In this document: positions 1-10,207 of the stretch, piece by piece
Layout of the letters: each line of letters begins with the position of its first letter
Position numbering within the stretch: the stretch's first letter is position 1
Assembly (NCBI GenBank): GCA_021234155.1
Contig: JAJEKV010000014.1
Span: 12,689,836 to 12,753,835 of the forward strand
Source of the DNA: Isoetes taiwanensis
Lineage: Eukaryota; Streptophyta; Lycopodiopsida; Isoetales; Isoetaceae
Direction: 5' to 3'
Length of the DNA: 64,000 nucleotides
Notes under the pieces: generated by a model
Databases searched by the model: none
Told to the model about the DNA's origin: nothing
The model's input: the letters and a program-made list of their open reading frames with translations, nothing else
Translations under genes and position numbers: made by a program

Positions 1-1
1 A

Positions 2-2715
2 TCAGCAACCTTCCAAAGAGCCATGGACGCTATCTTCAAGGATATGCCACCAACAACATTTCCTGTTTTTTTGGATGATCTTTGCTTAGGTACTTCTTGT
101 AAAGATCACTTTGATTATCTAACAAAATTATTTGCTTTGTAGAGAAAAGGAGATGTTAGCCTAAATCCAAAGAAGTGTGTCTTTTTATGCTCAAAAGGAG
201 ATTTGTTAGGGCATGAAGTATCCACAAAAGGTATCCAGGTTGCAGAGAATAAAATTGAGGCTTTGAAGAAACTTGCTTCTCCCAAGGCACTTAAACAGGT
301 GAAAAGCTTCATAGGAATGACTAGTTTTTTGGGAATGTATGTTTCTCATTTTTTTTTTCGAAGAACTGTGTCATCAACATATTAAAAGAATGGTAATGTT
401 ACAAAGCAAGTGAGGAGGAAGGAGAACTGCCCCAAAGAGACAGCGATACCTCGACACTCCACAACAAACTCACAGAAAAACTGCAACTACTACTGTACAA
501 ATCGACCATCACCATCTACAACACCCAAGAAGTCCCGCCAAATGGCAAACTTCCACTCTACTAATCCCGGGAACACCAGAAAGCTTTGAAATAGCTTGTA
601 CCTGAGTCGAGGAATCGGAGAGGCCGCAGTCGTCAATCCCTCGAAGATCCACAATTGCCGCTTCCAAATCAGCCACACCAACCAAGCCACGCGACAGATG
701 CAAGGGTTTGCCGCCGCAAGAGCCGTCAAGCACCGTGATATACATGAAGCAAAGAATGGCGGCTAGTCAATCTCACCGAAACGAGCCCCACCCAATCCCG
801 TGTAGCCCGCAAGTGAGGGCATAAAACCGCATAATGCTCCACAGCCTCAACGATGAAGGCCATGACAAAGGGCGAGAGGGCTCACACCCAGCCTTAAACC
901 GACTCACAAGGACATTCACCACGATATAGCGGTGCACCACCGCCACGAAGCACCCTAACCTTTGGTGGGGAAGTGAGCTCCATGTCCACGCCCAAACCCG
1001 GCGCCATCGAGAACCCGAAGCTGCAGAGATCACTTGCCGGAAGGGGCAGAGTGTCATGAATAGCCAAAGACTCGGTAACAAGACCGCACAAAAAACAAGA
1101 AGACACAACATCCGGATGAACCTTTCAAACCTGCACCACCACATCATCCCGAGGGACTATAGGTATGTGTAGCGGAATACTCCCCCGCCACTTGTTCCCG
1201 TGATAGCCCGGGTCACCGCCCCTCGGCGAAAACGAGCTCGAAAGAACTTCCACGAAGCTAGCTGACCACCCCAATATCAATCCTCCAAGGTGGGCACAGC
1301 AGCTCGCCTCCAACGGGCCTGCATCCGGAAAGCATGCACGTGGCGCCTAAGGGCAAGTGCGCAGGGGTAGAGGAACCCACAAGAAAGGAGAAGAGTGGTG
1401 ATAAACTGAGGCATAATCTCACGCACATGATCCCAAGCCCGCAACACCCCGCGGAGAAAAGGGGATGCATGTGGGAAAGACCATACAACAAAGATGCCTG
1501 TGGCAACTCCACATGCAATGCACGGCTTCCCAAATGCCACACAATGGCGAATGCAACAACAACGCCAAGACTGTGAGAAGATGCTCCATCCTCGCAGAGT
1601 GCTCCAAACAAACTTGGAGACCAACACCTTACTATGCAGCGCCAAATCCAGAATGGCCAAGCCCCCATCCTCCCGGGGGCGAAGACACTTCCACCAAGCC
1701 ACTTTAACAACCGCCCCTTCGTCATCCCCGCCCCACACAAAATTTCGAACAATCTTATCCAAAGCCTGTATCTTACCCTCAGGAGCTAACATCGCAGATG
1801 TTGTATACACATGAGTGCTACAAAGTACTGACCTGCCATGGACAACTTGCTACCCTTCCACCAATTGAGGTGTTTCTACAACCCCTGCAAAATCTCATCC
1901 CACACCCTCCCCATGGAAACATCCCCTCCAAAGGGAATACCCAACAGCTTAGTACACACATTACCTGGAAGCACCTTCCAAGGGAATAGAGCCAAACAAG
2001 GGGGAGGCCAATTTTTTACACGAGAGTAAGCATATTTTGGTTGATTGGAATGAGACATGCCAAGAATCTTTTGATACAATTATTAATGCTATTTGTCATT
2101 CTATTTTGCTGAAACCTCCAGACTTTGAGAAACCCTTTAAAGCTTACATCAGTGTTACAAAAAAGGCAATTGGTGTGGCATTACTCCAGGCAGACCATGT
2201 TATCTCTTTTGCCAGCAAGATGTGGTCTGACACTGAGAGTGCAGCTGCATTAATGTTCCTAATAGATAGGCAAGGTCATCTTTTGCAAAATAATGACACT
2301 CAAGTTTACATGAAGCAAAATCCCTTATCCCTTCTGTTTGCAAAAAAGCAGCCAAATGCCAAATTATGTAGATGGGCTTGCAAGATTTAGGCTTACAAAA
2401 TTACTGTCAAGGTGGTGAATTTAGTTGAAAATTCTAGCTCATATTTACCTTATGCTTTGTTTGAACATGAGAATCAAGAGGGATTGAGTGAGACTGATTA
2501 TGTTATCAACTTGATTGCTTTTCATGTTAAAGATTGGGATTGGCAGTTTGACATCAGGAACTATTTGGAGAACAATGAGTTGCCAAAGGATATGAGTAGC
2601 AGTCAAGAAAGAAGATTCAAAGAGAGATGTAAGAAATTCAGGGTAATTGGAGAAGTGTTGTGCAAAGTTGACAAGGAAGAAGTGTTGCTGAGATGTGGTG
2701 GATCCTGGAGTTTCA
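2..2715 (+). mobile_element. Ty3-type LTR retrotransposon pol fragment, split by a LINE
   Basis: Two pieces of one pol gene. Bases 2-416 encode the reverse transcriptase palm: SATFQRAMDAIF, the catalytic FLDD box and SLNPKKC, then the connection with GMTSFLGMYVSHF. Bases 2037-2715 resume with DWNETCQESF and run through an RNase H-like stretch (KAIGVALLQAD) towards the integrase N-terminus (GEVLCKVDKEEVLLRC). An in-frame TAG at 140-142 sits where a Gln codon is expected, and a frameshift follows the T-run near 349-358. A second TAG ends the RNase H part at about 2390. No LTR is visible because the window starts inside pol. The copy is dead. Family assignment from motif order is firm; lineage is not assigned. 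Confidence 0.85.
417..2036 (-). mobile_element. 5'-truncated LINE inserted in the Ty3 pol fragment
   Basis: Read on the reverse strand, this block encodes the C-terminal part of a plant L1-like reverse transcriptase: KLLGIPFG near 1930, the thumb motif KIVRNFVWGG followed by VAWWKCLRPREDGGLAILDL (about 1810-1640), then the RT zinc-binding region with WRRVWAWTW (about 1000-1040) and a CPL...EAVEHY...C pattern in a shifted frame. Several frameshifts break it. It falls between Ty3 KQVRR and DWNE, so it interrupts that reading frame. No clear poly(A) tail or target duplication is seen, so both ends are approximate. The zinc-binding region resembles the LINE ending at 16071. Confidence 0.8.
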
Positions 2716-2873
2716 TGTGCGTAAAACCTGCAAGCAATACAAAGAACCCTAAAAAACACCTGTGAATGGTTAGAGAAATCAAACATGCATGGCAATGACG
2801 AGGCAAGTCGCACAACAACAAGCCCCCAACAATAGGAGCGATGAAAACATATGAAAAAGAATATAGCTAAAAA

Positions 2874-3110
2874 GGAGATTGCATCACCCGTAGGGTGGAG
2901 AAAAGCGTCACCCAACGGATGGAGAACAATCATGTGAAAAGAAATATGCGTCACCATCGAGGTGGAAATAAACAGCATCACCCGCAGGTGGAGATAGCAT
3001 CACCCGTAGGGTGGAGAAAAGCGTCACCCAACGGGTGGAGAACAATCATGTGAAAGGAAATATGCGTCACCCTCGAGGTGGAAATAAACAGCATCACCCA
3101 CAGAATAATG
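2874..3110. repeat. Tandem pair of 116 bp units rich in short hairpins
   Basis: The unit starting GGAGAT...GCATCACCC at 2874 recurs at 2990 with few changes. Each unit holds four mini-palindromes of the form CACCC-loop-GGGTG, for example CACCCGTAGGGTGG, CACCCAACGGGTGG and CACCCTCGAGGTG. No ORF is credible here. Confidence 0.85.
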
Positions 3111-3589
3111 CAGCATGATGCCGAAAAAAGAAAAACATTATTATAGCAACACCCAAGGTGAATAACAACAAAGAGTGCATGAACAAACATATGTGAAAAA
3201 ACGACGCGCGCCCCTAACAAGTAGGGCGGGAAGGGAGGGAAGCAATGAGAATGGAAGAAGTGCTGCTGTGAGAAGACGCCGATAACCGGTCCCGAATGGA
3301 GAAGAGCCTTATATAATGGCTCGTCCCTGCCTAGAACGACGATCCGATAGCTCGGATCGATGCGATTCTGGGAAGGAACTCGCAAGAGACACAAAACCGG
3401 CCGACTACCAGAGAACTTCCTAAACTATAAGCCCAGCCGCCGCAAAATCTCCAAGTGTTGAGTCGGGTCACGAAGCACGTAGCAAGAGAGAAAAAGAGGA
3501 GCGCTAGCGACCGTGAGCGCGAGAAGAATTGGAACATATAGAAGGCACCCATTAGCGGTTAAGGAGAACAAGAACGTGCATGACGGTGA

Positions 3590-3800
3590 AGCGGCACGCT
3601 GCACAACAACAAGCACTCAAATCGATGTGAGCGATTAGTAATGAGGAAAAAATCAACAATACATGAAAAAGAGAAGATAGCATCACCCGGAGGGTGGAGA
3701 AAAAACGTCACCCAGCGGGTGGAAGAAAAAACATGATAAACAGAAATTTGCGTCACCATCAGGGTGGAAATAAACAGCACCACCCACAAAAAATGGTCCA
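3590..3800. repeat. Third copy of the hairpin-rich repeat
   Basis: Bases 3600-3800 repeat the lead-in CACAACAACAAGC and the same row of CACCC/GGGTG mini-palindromes seen at 2800-3110, more diverged. The intervening 3110-3590 is moderately GC-rich and has no recognised coding content. Confidence 0.75.
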
Positions 3801-4520
3801 ATAGAAACCCATGTCACAAAATTGCAATGGAGTGCCAAACACAATATTTGGCACATCCAGACATCGCTAAATAGCAAATATGATTTATAATGATAGCACA
3901 ATGCACAATGATAGCACAATGCACTGCGAAAAAAGATCTCAACAGCTAGCTAGAAATGAATTCCCCGGCAAATGATGTATAATAATAGCACAATGCACAA
4001 TGATAGCACAAGGTACAGTGAAAAAAGATCTCAACAACCAGCTAGAAATGAATTCCCCAAGACAACTAGAATTAGGCAGGACTAGCACCCTGCACAAAAT
4101 TAGAATGCGCTCAAGATAATACCTCATGCACAATAACTCAATATACGCCACATCTAGAGAAAGATAAGCATCAAAAATAAAAAATGATCCAATAGAAACC
4201 CATGTCACAAAATTGCAATGGAGTGCCAAACGCAATATTTGGCACATCCAGACACAGCTAAAGAGCAAATATGCAAATGATGTATAATGATAGTGCTGGA
4301 AAAACGTAAACTGTACAGAAGAACTTCAATTACATGATGCCAAACTGCAACTTGCCAAATAGGATATGTGTGCGATGAATAAGGGAGGAGACTGAGGTAG
4401 AAGTGGCAGATATGTCAGCACAAATTAAGAGGAAAGTGCAAAAGGAAGGTTTAGTTGAGATGAGCACAAAATTAGAATGCACCCAAGATAATATGCACAA
4501 CAACTCAATATACTCCACAA
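3797..4520. repeat. Degenerate direct repeats
   Basis: A block of about 105 bp containing TGGAGTGCCAAAC and TTTGGCACATCCAGAC occurs at 3795-3900 and again at 4183-4285. Between them, about 80 bp containing GATAGCACAATGCACAATG and AGCTAGAAATGAATTCCCC is tandemly duplicated (about 3890-3965 and 3975-4060). CACAAAATTAGAATGC recurs at about 4094 and 4466. This is old, rearranged repeat DNA. Confidence 0.75.
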
Positions 4521-4727
4521 GACAACATAAAACCACGTTAAAGTTAATTAAATTGATAACGAAAAACATAAAGAGCCACATGGCGGCGGCACCCTATAAA
4601 GGAAGCCGATCTATAAGCCAAGTAAAGGAAGATGAAGACCAAGAGTGCCAAGGGGAGAGTGGAAGTCATGAGGTTAGTGATATGATCAAGGAGCCAAAAT
4701 GAAAAGATCAAATTAAGAGCATGAAAT
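4380..4727 (+). repeat. Diverged repeat shared with 13225-13470
   Basis: The 4380-4480 stretch (GAGGTAGAAGTGGCAGATATG, then AAGAGGAAAGTGCAAAAGGA) is recognisably similar to 13235-13320. ORFs in both are short and lysine-rich, with no domain. Because the Copia element sits between them, its target was already repeat DNA. Confidence 0.5.
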
Positions 4728-5523
4728 TGAAGGGATTCAGCATATAAGTCTAAGCTACAATGTAGCAGCATATAAGTGATGGTTGCAAACTTATAGGTTC
4801 ACATTCTCTGAAGCACATATGCACATGATAAACAGTGTCTGCCTATGAGAAGCAGTGGCAGTGGGCAGACTTGCTAGATCATTAGTGAAGATTAATTCCT
4901 AGACATTGTTGGCAAGTTGCAAGATTAAGAGATCATGAGAAATCTATGATTAAGGGAAGGAGATAGAAGAAAAATGTGTCAATGGTTCAAAAGCCTTTTT
5001 CGTATAACGGGCATGTGGGATATTTTCAAAAGGCCGATTTTGTGCACTAGTCCTGTGGGATATCTTAGACGAAGTTCTCAACCAGGATTGGCAAGTTGAT
5101 CCGCACCCAAAACCGCCGGAATGGAAAAAAACTAATATATAAAGATGTGATTGAATGTTCGGGTGGGCAGATCAATGGTCAAAAACCTCAGGAATCGATT
5201 GAAGGCCATCGACGTCTTGCAGTCAACGCGGCTACAGGATCTGAGTCAATGCCTCGATGAACAGTGCTAAGGACATTATAATTTCAATGGTTATATTTTC
5301 ATTGAGGAAGGCATAAGTTAGCAAGGAAATGACTTAAAGCAAAAGTGGTAGTTTATTACCTTCTTGAGAGTTGTTTTCATTGTTGTAAAGGAGATGTGGA
5401 ATTGATGCTTGTAAGAATTAGAGACCATATCTTGGCTTCTTACAAGATCAAGGTGTTGTAGAAAAGTATGAGAAAATCTTACTAGACATTATTGTTTTGT
5501 CAAGTTCCCTTCATTTCCTTACA
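4728..5523 (+). repeat. 5' LTR of the Copia element
   Basis: 796 bp, starts TGAAGGGATTC and ends TTTCCTTACA. A TATA-like TAATATATAAAG at 5133-5144 probably marks the U3/R promoter. Differences from the 3' LTR by eye are five substitutions and a missing TATA 4-mer near 4792. Confidence 0.96.
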
Positions 5524-5524
5524 T

Positions 5525-5537
5525 TGGTATCAGAGCT
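5525..5537 (+). promoter_or_regulatory. Primer-binding site
   Basis: TGGTATCAGAGC lies one or two bases after the LTR end. It is the classic plant Copia complement to the 3' end of initiator methionine tRNA. Confidence 0.95.
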
Positions 5538-5542
5538 TGAGT

Positions 5543-6316
5543 ATGTCTAGTAGATTTGCTGCAAGTTTATTAAACACTATTGATGTGTATAAGGGTGGCT
5601 CAGGCTTCCAGGTGTGGAAGGATGCCATCAAGTATGTTCTGGAGGTAGAAGACCTCTGGGATCTGGTAGATCCCAACAGTACTGTTAGTGCTGAAACAGG
5701 ATCAGGAGCTCTGAATAGAGCAGACTCTACTGAGTCAGCAGCAGGCAAAGAAACTAAGTCCACAGCAGGAAGTGCCAGTGTGTCAGGTGGTGGAGTTGGT
5801 AGTGCTGGTGGAGGGAAATCTCTACAAGCTAAAGCCAAAGAAGCTCAAGGGATCATATCTTGCAAGGTAAGTCCCTCAATTCGTCTTAAGCTTAGAACTC
5901 TAGGCCCTAGAGAGATGTGGAAGTATTTGTTAAAGCATTATGAGGAAAAAACTTCTTCCCAAATAGACTTACTTGAAAATGAATTGAGAGGGCTGAAGTT
6001 AAGAGAGGATGAGGATGTGGGAGAATTTTTCAGCAAGTTTGACAATCTAATTGTTGATTTGAATGGGGCTGGAGTGGTAATTTCAGAAAGAAGCCAAGTC
6101 CTGCAAATTTCTAGAGCTATAGGAGAAAATGAAACTCTAGCATTGTTTATAAGGAACTCATGCAGATCCAGGGAGGAAGCTGAGATTACATTAAGAACTG
6201 AATGGGAACAGAAGAAAATCTTAAGGCAAAGTCAAAATGAGGAAACTCCAGAAGTGTTGGTTATTAAAAGGAAAGGAAAAGTTACATGTTATAATTGTCA
6301 TGAGTCGGGGCATTTT
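5543..6316 (+). pseudogene. gag: Copia gag, interrupted in its first zinc knuckle
   Basis: The start is the ATG at 5543, 20 bases beyond the LTR end; an earlier in-frame ATG lies inside the LTR. About 258 residues remain: FQVWKDAIKYVLE near the N-terminus, a Ser/Gly-rich linker at about residues 50-95, then the conserved capsid region with WKYLLKHYEEK and GLKLREDEDVGEFFSKFDNL. It ends within a CX2CX4HX4C zinc knuckle: CYNCHESGHF is seen, and the last Cys lies on the far side of the foreign insert (KNEC at 8694). The virus-like particle protein is therefore cut off in this copy. A second intact knuckle, CYNCGGRGHVASKC, follows at 8719. Confidence 0.93.
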
Positions 6317-6567
6317 CACACGGGGGGTTACTCCGGGCAACGAGAGCTGTCGGATGGGCATATAACCCCTTTATTCCAAGATCTGGACCGTACATAGCGA
6401 TCCTCGTTTGTGGGGTATGCATGTACAAGTTTTTGTATACTGTATATTAAAGTTTGCAAAATACTATAAGGTTTGAGAGAATGTACTTAATGGTATTAAT
6501 TTTATACATGCATTGTAAATATGTTTTTGGGCTCTCGCTGCCCTACGTAACCCCCCGTGTGAATATG
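6315..6567. mobile_element. Short TIR-flanked segment, MITE-like
   Basis: TTCACACGGGGGGTTAC at 6315-6331 is matched perfectly, inverted, at 6547-6563, and the arms extend imperfectly to GGGCAACGAGAGC at 6335-6347 against GCTCTCGCTGCCC at 6532-6544. Outer bases GCAT/ATGC extend the pairing. The core is AT-rich and non-coding. It forms the left edge of the larger chimeric insert, so it may be that insert's end or a separate MITE. No convincing target duplication or superfamily signature was found. Confidence 0.7.
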
Positions 6568-6683
6568 CACCCAAACCAAAGGGGGTTTAAGGGGGATTTT
6601 AATTTAAATGTGTTAAATGCAATGGTTTATGTTAATAATGTTAATGGTGTTGTGTGTTGATTGTTATGTTAAAAAAAATTTTG

Positions 6684-6698
6684 GGCCCTTCGGGCCCT
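6684..6698. other. GC hairpin
   Basis: GGGCCCTTCGGGCCC is a perfect 6 bp stem with a UUCG-like loop in an otherwise AT-rich segment left of the captured fragments. Confidence 0.7.
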
Positions 6699-6800
6699 AA
6701 CTAAAGCAAACATAGGTAAACTTTATGGGCCTAAATATTAATTATTAAAAAGCACAATAACATCAAGACAAACAAATTATTTCCCTAATGGTTGTTTCCA

Positions 6801-6935
6801 GAAGCACATAATGGTTGTTTCTAGAAGCACATAATCTGTAACATCTGGTGCAAGATCTCCAACAAATATGGAATGATCCGGACCGGAATCACTACGCCTG
6901 TCCCATATGCCAAAAGATGTGGCCATTTTGATGGC
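6801..6935 (-). pseudogene. Captured fragment of an RBP45/RBP47-type RNA-binding protein
   Basis: On the reverse strand an open stretch reads DRRSDSGPDHSIFVGDLAPD then VTDYVLLET. This is the segment just before and at the start of the second RRM of plant RBP45/47 proteins (RNP2-like IFVGDL). Only about 45 residues are present, without start, stop or further RRM. RBP45/47 proteins bind U-rich or poly(A) RNA in nucleus and stress granules; this fragment cannot do so. It is the most downstream of the four captured pieces. Confidence 0.8.
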
Positions 6936-7039
6936 TTGATATGCCGAGGAATAGTGCGCATCTATCTTCCGATCGCCAAGAACTACGAGATTTTGTATAT
7001 AGTGCTTGGAAATATCACGTCCAAAATAACAATATTGCA

Positions 7040-7557
7040 TAAATCCGAATTACAGTCAGAATATTGTACACTCTGGAAGCTGGTATTGCTTCCTTAAAAC
7101 CAATCCCTTCAAACAAACCAGCCCATATTACTGCAAAGACTATGAACATATATGTTACCACTCCACCAACAGATAAAAAACAATTGCAGGTCGCGGATAA
7201 GAACTGTTGGTAAGATAAAAAGAATTGCTATAATAGACAACAGTTGGGAAGGCCCAAGATTTATCCATGATGTATTGAGAGCAGCTGCAGGAAATAGCTT
7301 GGCTAAATTATCTCCCATAGATATCGTGTAACCAACAAGGACTGCACAAATTTCCACGTACAAGAAGCATGTAACTGTAGCTCGACCCTTCCAAGTTTAT
7401 ATGCTGTGTAGCAAAATGTTAATGCAAAAAATAAGAGAATGCCGAGGCCAAGCCAGCCACCCTGTTGGAGTGCAAAAGGGGCTGAGAGCATCCCAATACC
7501 TGCCAATACACAGCGATTAACCATGGTCAGGCAACATGGAACCATGGTTGGCAACAT
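7040..7557 (-). pseudogene. Captured fragment of an AVT-type vacuolar amino acid transporter
   Basis: Reverse-strand reading gives LAGIGMLSAPFALQQGGWLG (TM1 region, about 7510-7450), then after a deletion and frameshift GYTISMGDNLAKLFP (about 7335-7290), LFILPTVLIRDL (about 7215-7180), and in another frame LSVGGVVTYMF and VFAVIWAGLFEGIGF (about 7175-7090). The order matches plant AVT1-like transporters of the AAAP family. Length is about a third of the family's, and at least two frame changes make it non-functional. The pieces are nearly contiguous, so introns were absent or removed, apart from a possible acceptor near 7508. Confidence 0.82.
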
Positions 7558-7749
7558 GGACGGATCTTGCTTTGTATTTTTACATTGCCAGTTTCAAGTC
7601 CAGAAAAGTAGCATCTTTTGCTTCTGCACGACAGACCAAATGCTTCCAAACAAAGATTTCATCCTACATTTCCCCGGGTAAAATGAAACCAGTAAGTTGC
7701 ACAATCAGATGACAATCTAACAAGCATCAAGGTTAGAAGAGAAGCATAC

Positions 7750-7878
7750 CCGTTTGTAAAGTGCATCCAATGCTTTAGTATTGATAGCGTACCCAACCCT
7801 GAATGTGGGAACTGAAAGGCTTTCCACCATATTTCGAGCCACTGCAGCTTCCATGGCAGTGAAAGGGAAGTTGGGGTA
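7750..7878 (-). pseudogene. Captured exon of plastid pyruvate dehydrogenase E2
   Basis: The reverse strand encodes [20 protein letters not shown] then [17 protein letters not shown], which matches the start of the catalytic domain of the plastid dihydrolipoamide acetyltransferase (the MxxAVxxNMxxSLxVPxFRVGY pattern). It ends at a good donor, CGG|GTATGC at about 7749, so it looks like a genomic exon end with the intron start retained. It is joined to the tubulin piece at about 7876, out of frame. The lipoyl and peripheral-subunit-binding domains are absent. Confidence 0.82.
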
Positions 7879-8360
7879 ACAAGTTTCAGGGTTCTGAAGC
7901 AGATGTCGTAAAGGGCTTCATTGTCAAGCACCATGCACTCGTCTGCATTCTCGACCAGCTGGTGGACACAAAGAGTGGCATTGTATGACTCTACCACTGT
8001 GTCGGAGACTTTAGGTGATGGAAACACAAAAAATGTAAGCATCATTCTGTCAGGGTATTCTTCACGGATCTTTGAAATAAGCAGTGTTCCCATGCCAGAG
8101 CCTGTTCCACCACCAAGAGAATGGCAAACTTGAAAACCTTGCAAGCAATCGCAATTTTCGGCTTCCTTTCGTACCACATGAAGAACAGAATCAATTAACT
8201 CAGCGCCTTCCGTATAATGCCCTTTGCCCAGTACCGGGCTCCAAATCCATAAGAACAGCACCATATCTACCACCACTGGCTCATCGTATACAACCTCTCA
8301 AAACTTGGCATCGATTTGATTACCGCACTGGCTGCCCTGGATATGAAGGATCTCTCTCAT
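7876..8360 (-). pseudogene. Captured beta-tubulin 5' fragment
   Basis: Starts with the tubulin N-terminus MREILHIQGSQCGNQI at 8360, with a stop soon after (AKF*EVV). An internal deletion joins the DE segment to [13 protein letters not shown] (frame-shifted) and then [16 protein letters not shown]. The GTP-binding [12 protein letters not shown] signature and [12 protein letters not shown] follow, continuing to [15 protein letters not shown] at about 7885. About 165 of roughly 445 residues are represented. MREI at the N-terminus (the autoregulation tetrapeptide) and [10 protein letters not shown] identify the beta class. The stop and deletion make it a pseudogene. Confidence 0.92.
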
Positions 8361-8693
8361 TTTGGGCACCGCTATGCATGTCTCCAAGGGCCTGCCATCA
8401 TCGATTCTACAAACCCTAAACGTGCCCTAATTAGAATTTCATGAGAATAAGGGCTTTCATTATAAGCCCTTGGATAATTTTGAATTAAAAGAGGGCTTTA
8501 TTTGTAAGCCCTCTGATCTTAACCATTGAAGAGGATGAAACAAAAATTGCACAAATTGCATGCAAAAATTTGGTGCACTCTAGATGTACTGATTAGTATG
8601 CCTCGTGCAATACGCCCATGAAATCATATGAAAACCATGCCAAAAAGCGTATAAAATCACAAAAAAAAACCCCTGTTATAATGCTACATATTT

Positions 8694-9692
8694 AAGAATG
8701 AATGTCCTAAACTTAAGAAGGAATTCAATTGCTATAATTGTGGTGGAAGGGGGCATGTTGCATCAAAATGCCCAACCCCTAAAAATTTTGGAAAATCAAG
8801 GGGAAGAGGAGAATCAAGCAGAGGCAGATTTGGAAGAGGGAGGGGTCGAGAGTATGAAAGGGCCTATGTAGCTCAAGAACATGAGAACACACTGAAAAAA
8901 GATGCAGAGGAGGAAAATGAAGATGAGGTAAATGCTGAATTTGCTATTACAAATGAAAGTACTGCTACTAATGCATCTGATCATTTGGTAGTTGATAGTG
9001 GAGCTGAAAGATCAGTAGTGCAGTCTACTGATTTCTTGAAGAACATAGCAGCTACAAATTCTAGAAAAATCCAAATGGGGAATGGAGCTCTTCAAGAAGT
9101 TAAAGGGAGAGGACTTTTGCAATTAAAGGATCTTCAAGGGAATGCTGTAAACATTGAAGATGTGTTATGTGTGCCAGCTATAATTAAAAACTTAATTTCT
9201 GTCAGTCAATTATGTGAATTGGGTTACAGAGTTGTTTTTGAAGGAGACACATGCAATGTATATATGAAAGATGAATTAAGATTTTTGGCAAAAAGGGTTG
9301 GAAATCTATTTGAAATGGATAATATGATGCATCATAGTATAAATGCAATACAAGAGGATACTTTAGATTTGTGGCATAGGAGACTAGCTCATACAAATTC
9401 CAAAAATCTGAAATCTCTGTTGAAGAAAGGGCACATAACCTTTCATGATAGCAAGGCACATAAACATGTTTGTGAAGGATGTGCTTTAGGGAAATTAAAC
9501 AGGCTGCCATTTCCAAAAAGTAAATCTAGGGCCCAGCAAGTTCTGGAGTTGGTACACTCTGATTTATGTGGCCCTTTAAACGTGCAAAGCAGAAATAATA
9601 AAAGGTACTTCATTACATTCACAGATGACTATAGCTGGAAATGTAAAACATACTGCCTGACAAGGAAATCACAAGCACTTAGTGCTTTCAAA
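8694..9692 (+). pseudogene. pol: Copia zinc knuckle, protease and integrase N-terminal part
   Basis: After the insert the frame resumes with KNECPKLKK, a complete CX2CX4HX4C knuckle (CYNCGGRGHVASKC, 8719), an Arg/Gly-rich tail, and the aspartic protease active site DSGAE at about 8995 in place of the usual DSGAS/T. The GAG-pre-integrase HHCC zinc region follows (LWHRRLAH at 9369 and CEGCALGKL at 9475), then the first catalytic Asp region FTDDYSW at 9621. An in-frame TAA at 9693 interrupts what should be one polyprotein. Confidence 0.92.
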
Positions 9693-9707
9693 TAATATGT
9701 AACAGAG

Positions 9708-10193
9708 ATGGAGAGAGAAACTGGTCTCAAATTAAAATGTATTAGGTCAGACAGAGGAGGTGAGTATTTGGCCAAGCAATTTAAACAATTTTGCATAGCT
9801 CATGGGATTAAAAGGCAACTCACCTGCAGATATTCTCCACAACAAAATGGTGTATCAGAGAGGAAGAATAGGACCATAATGGATGCAGTCAGAGCCATGA
9901 TAAAGGGAAGTGGCTTGCCAAACAAACTTTGGGAGGAGGCTTTGCAAACTGCAGTTCAAATACAGAATATGCTGCCCTCAACCAGTTTAAATGGCAACAT
10001 ACCAGAATTAATGTGGAATCCTAGTAAAATATTAAACTATGAAAGGCTGAAATCATTTGGATGCCTAGTGTATACTCATATCCCAACAGAGCTCAGGAAA
10101 AAACTTGACAATAAGGCAGAAATCGGATTCCTTGTAGGCTATGATGAAGAATCCAAGGGATATAGGGTGTATATCCCTGAACTAAGACTGTTA
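9708..10193 (+). pseudogene. pol: Copia integrase core, C-terminal part
   Basis: Continues the integrase after the TAA at 9693. The second catalytic Asp lies in IRSDRGGEYLAKQF, and the third catalytic Glu in SPQQNGVSERKNRTIMDAV. The GKKP-like region FGCLVYTHIP and the ending GFLVGYDEESKGYRVY are typical Copia. A 1 nt frameshift near 10190 ends this frame; the following TVIVSRDVLFNE is in another frame. Confidence 0.92.
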
Positions 10194-10207
10194 TAGTCAG
10201 CAGAGAT

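Larger units (their letters stand above)
6317..8693 (-). mobile_element. Chimeric insert in Copia gag carrying four host gene fragments
   Basis: About 2.38 kb separates the two halves of a gag zinc knuckle. Reading down the reverse strand it holds, in order, beta-tubulin, plastid pyruvate dehydrogenase E2, an amino acid transporter and an RBP45-type RNA-binding protein, all in the same orientation. The right edge repeats TGTTATAATG of gag (8674) just before gag resumes at 8694, so the junction may involve a target duplication or repair. Helitron-like CTRR and a 3' hairpin are not seen at the edges. Hairpins flank the coding part: GGGCCCTTCGGGCCC at 6684-6698, and AGGGCTT/AAGCCCT pairs at 8449-8515. 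The best description is a gene-fragment-carrying DNA transposon of unknown class. Confidence 0.8.

Noticed and set aside
349-358. T-run as the poly(A) tail of the reverse-strand LINE
   Set aside because: Ty3 coding sequence continues past it (EELCHQHIKRM in a shifted frame), so the LINE border is nearer 417.
6317-8693. Calling the chimeric insert a Helitron
   Set aside because: No TC 5' end with CTRR and 3' hairpin was found at the borders; a TIR pair sits at the left edge instead.
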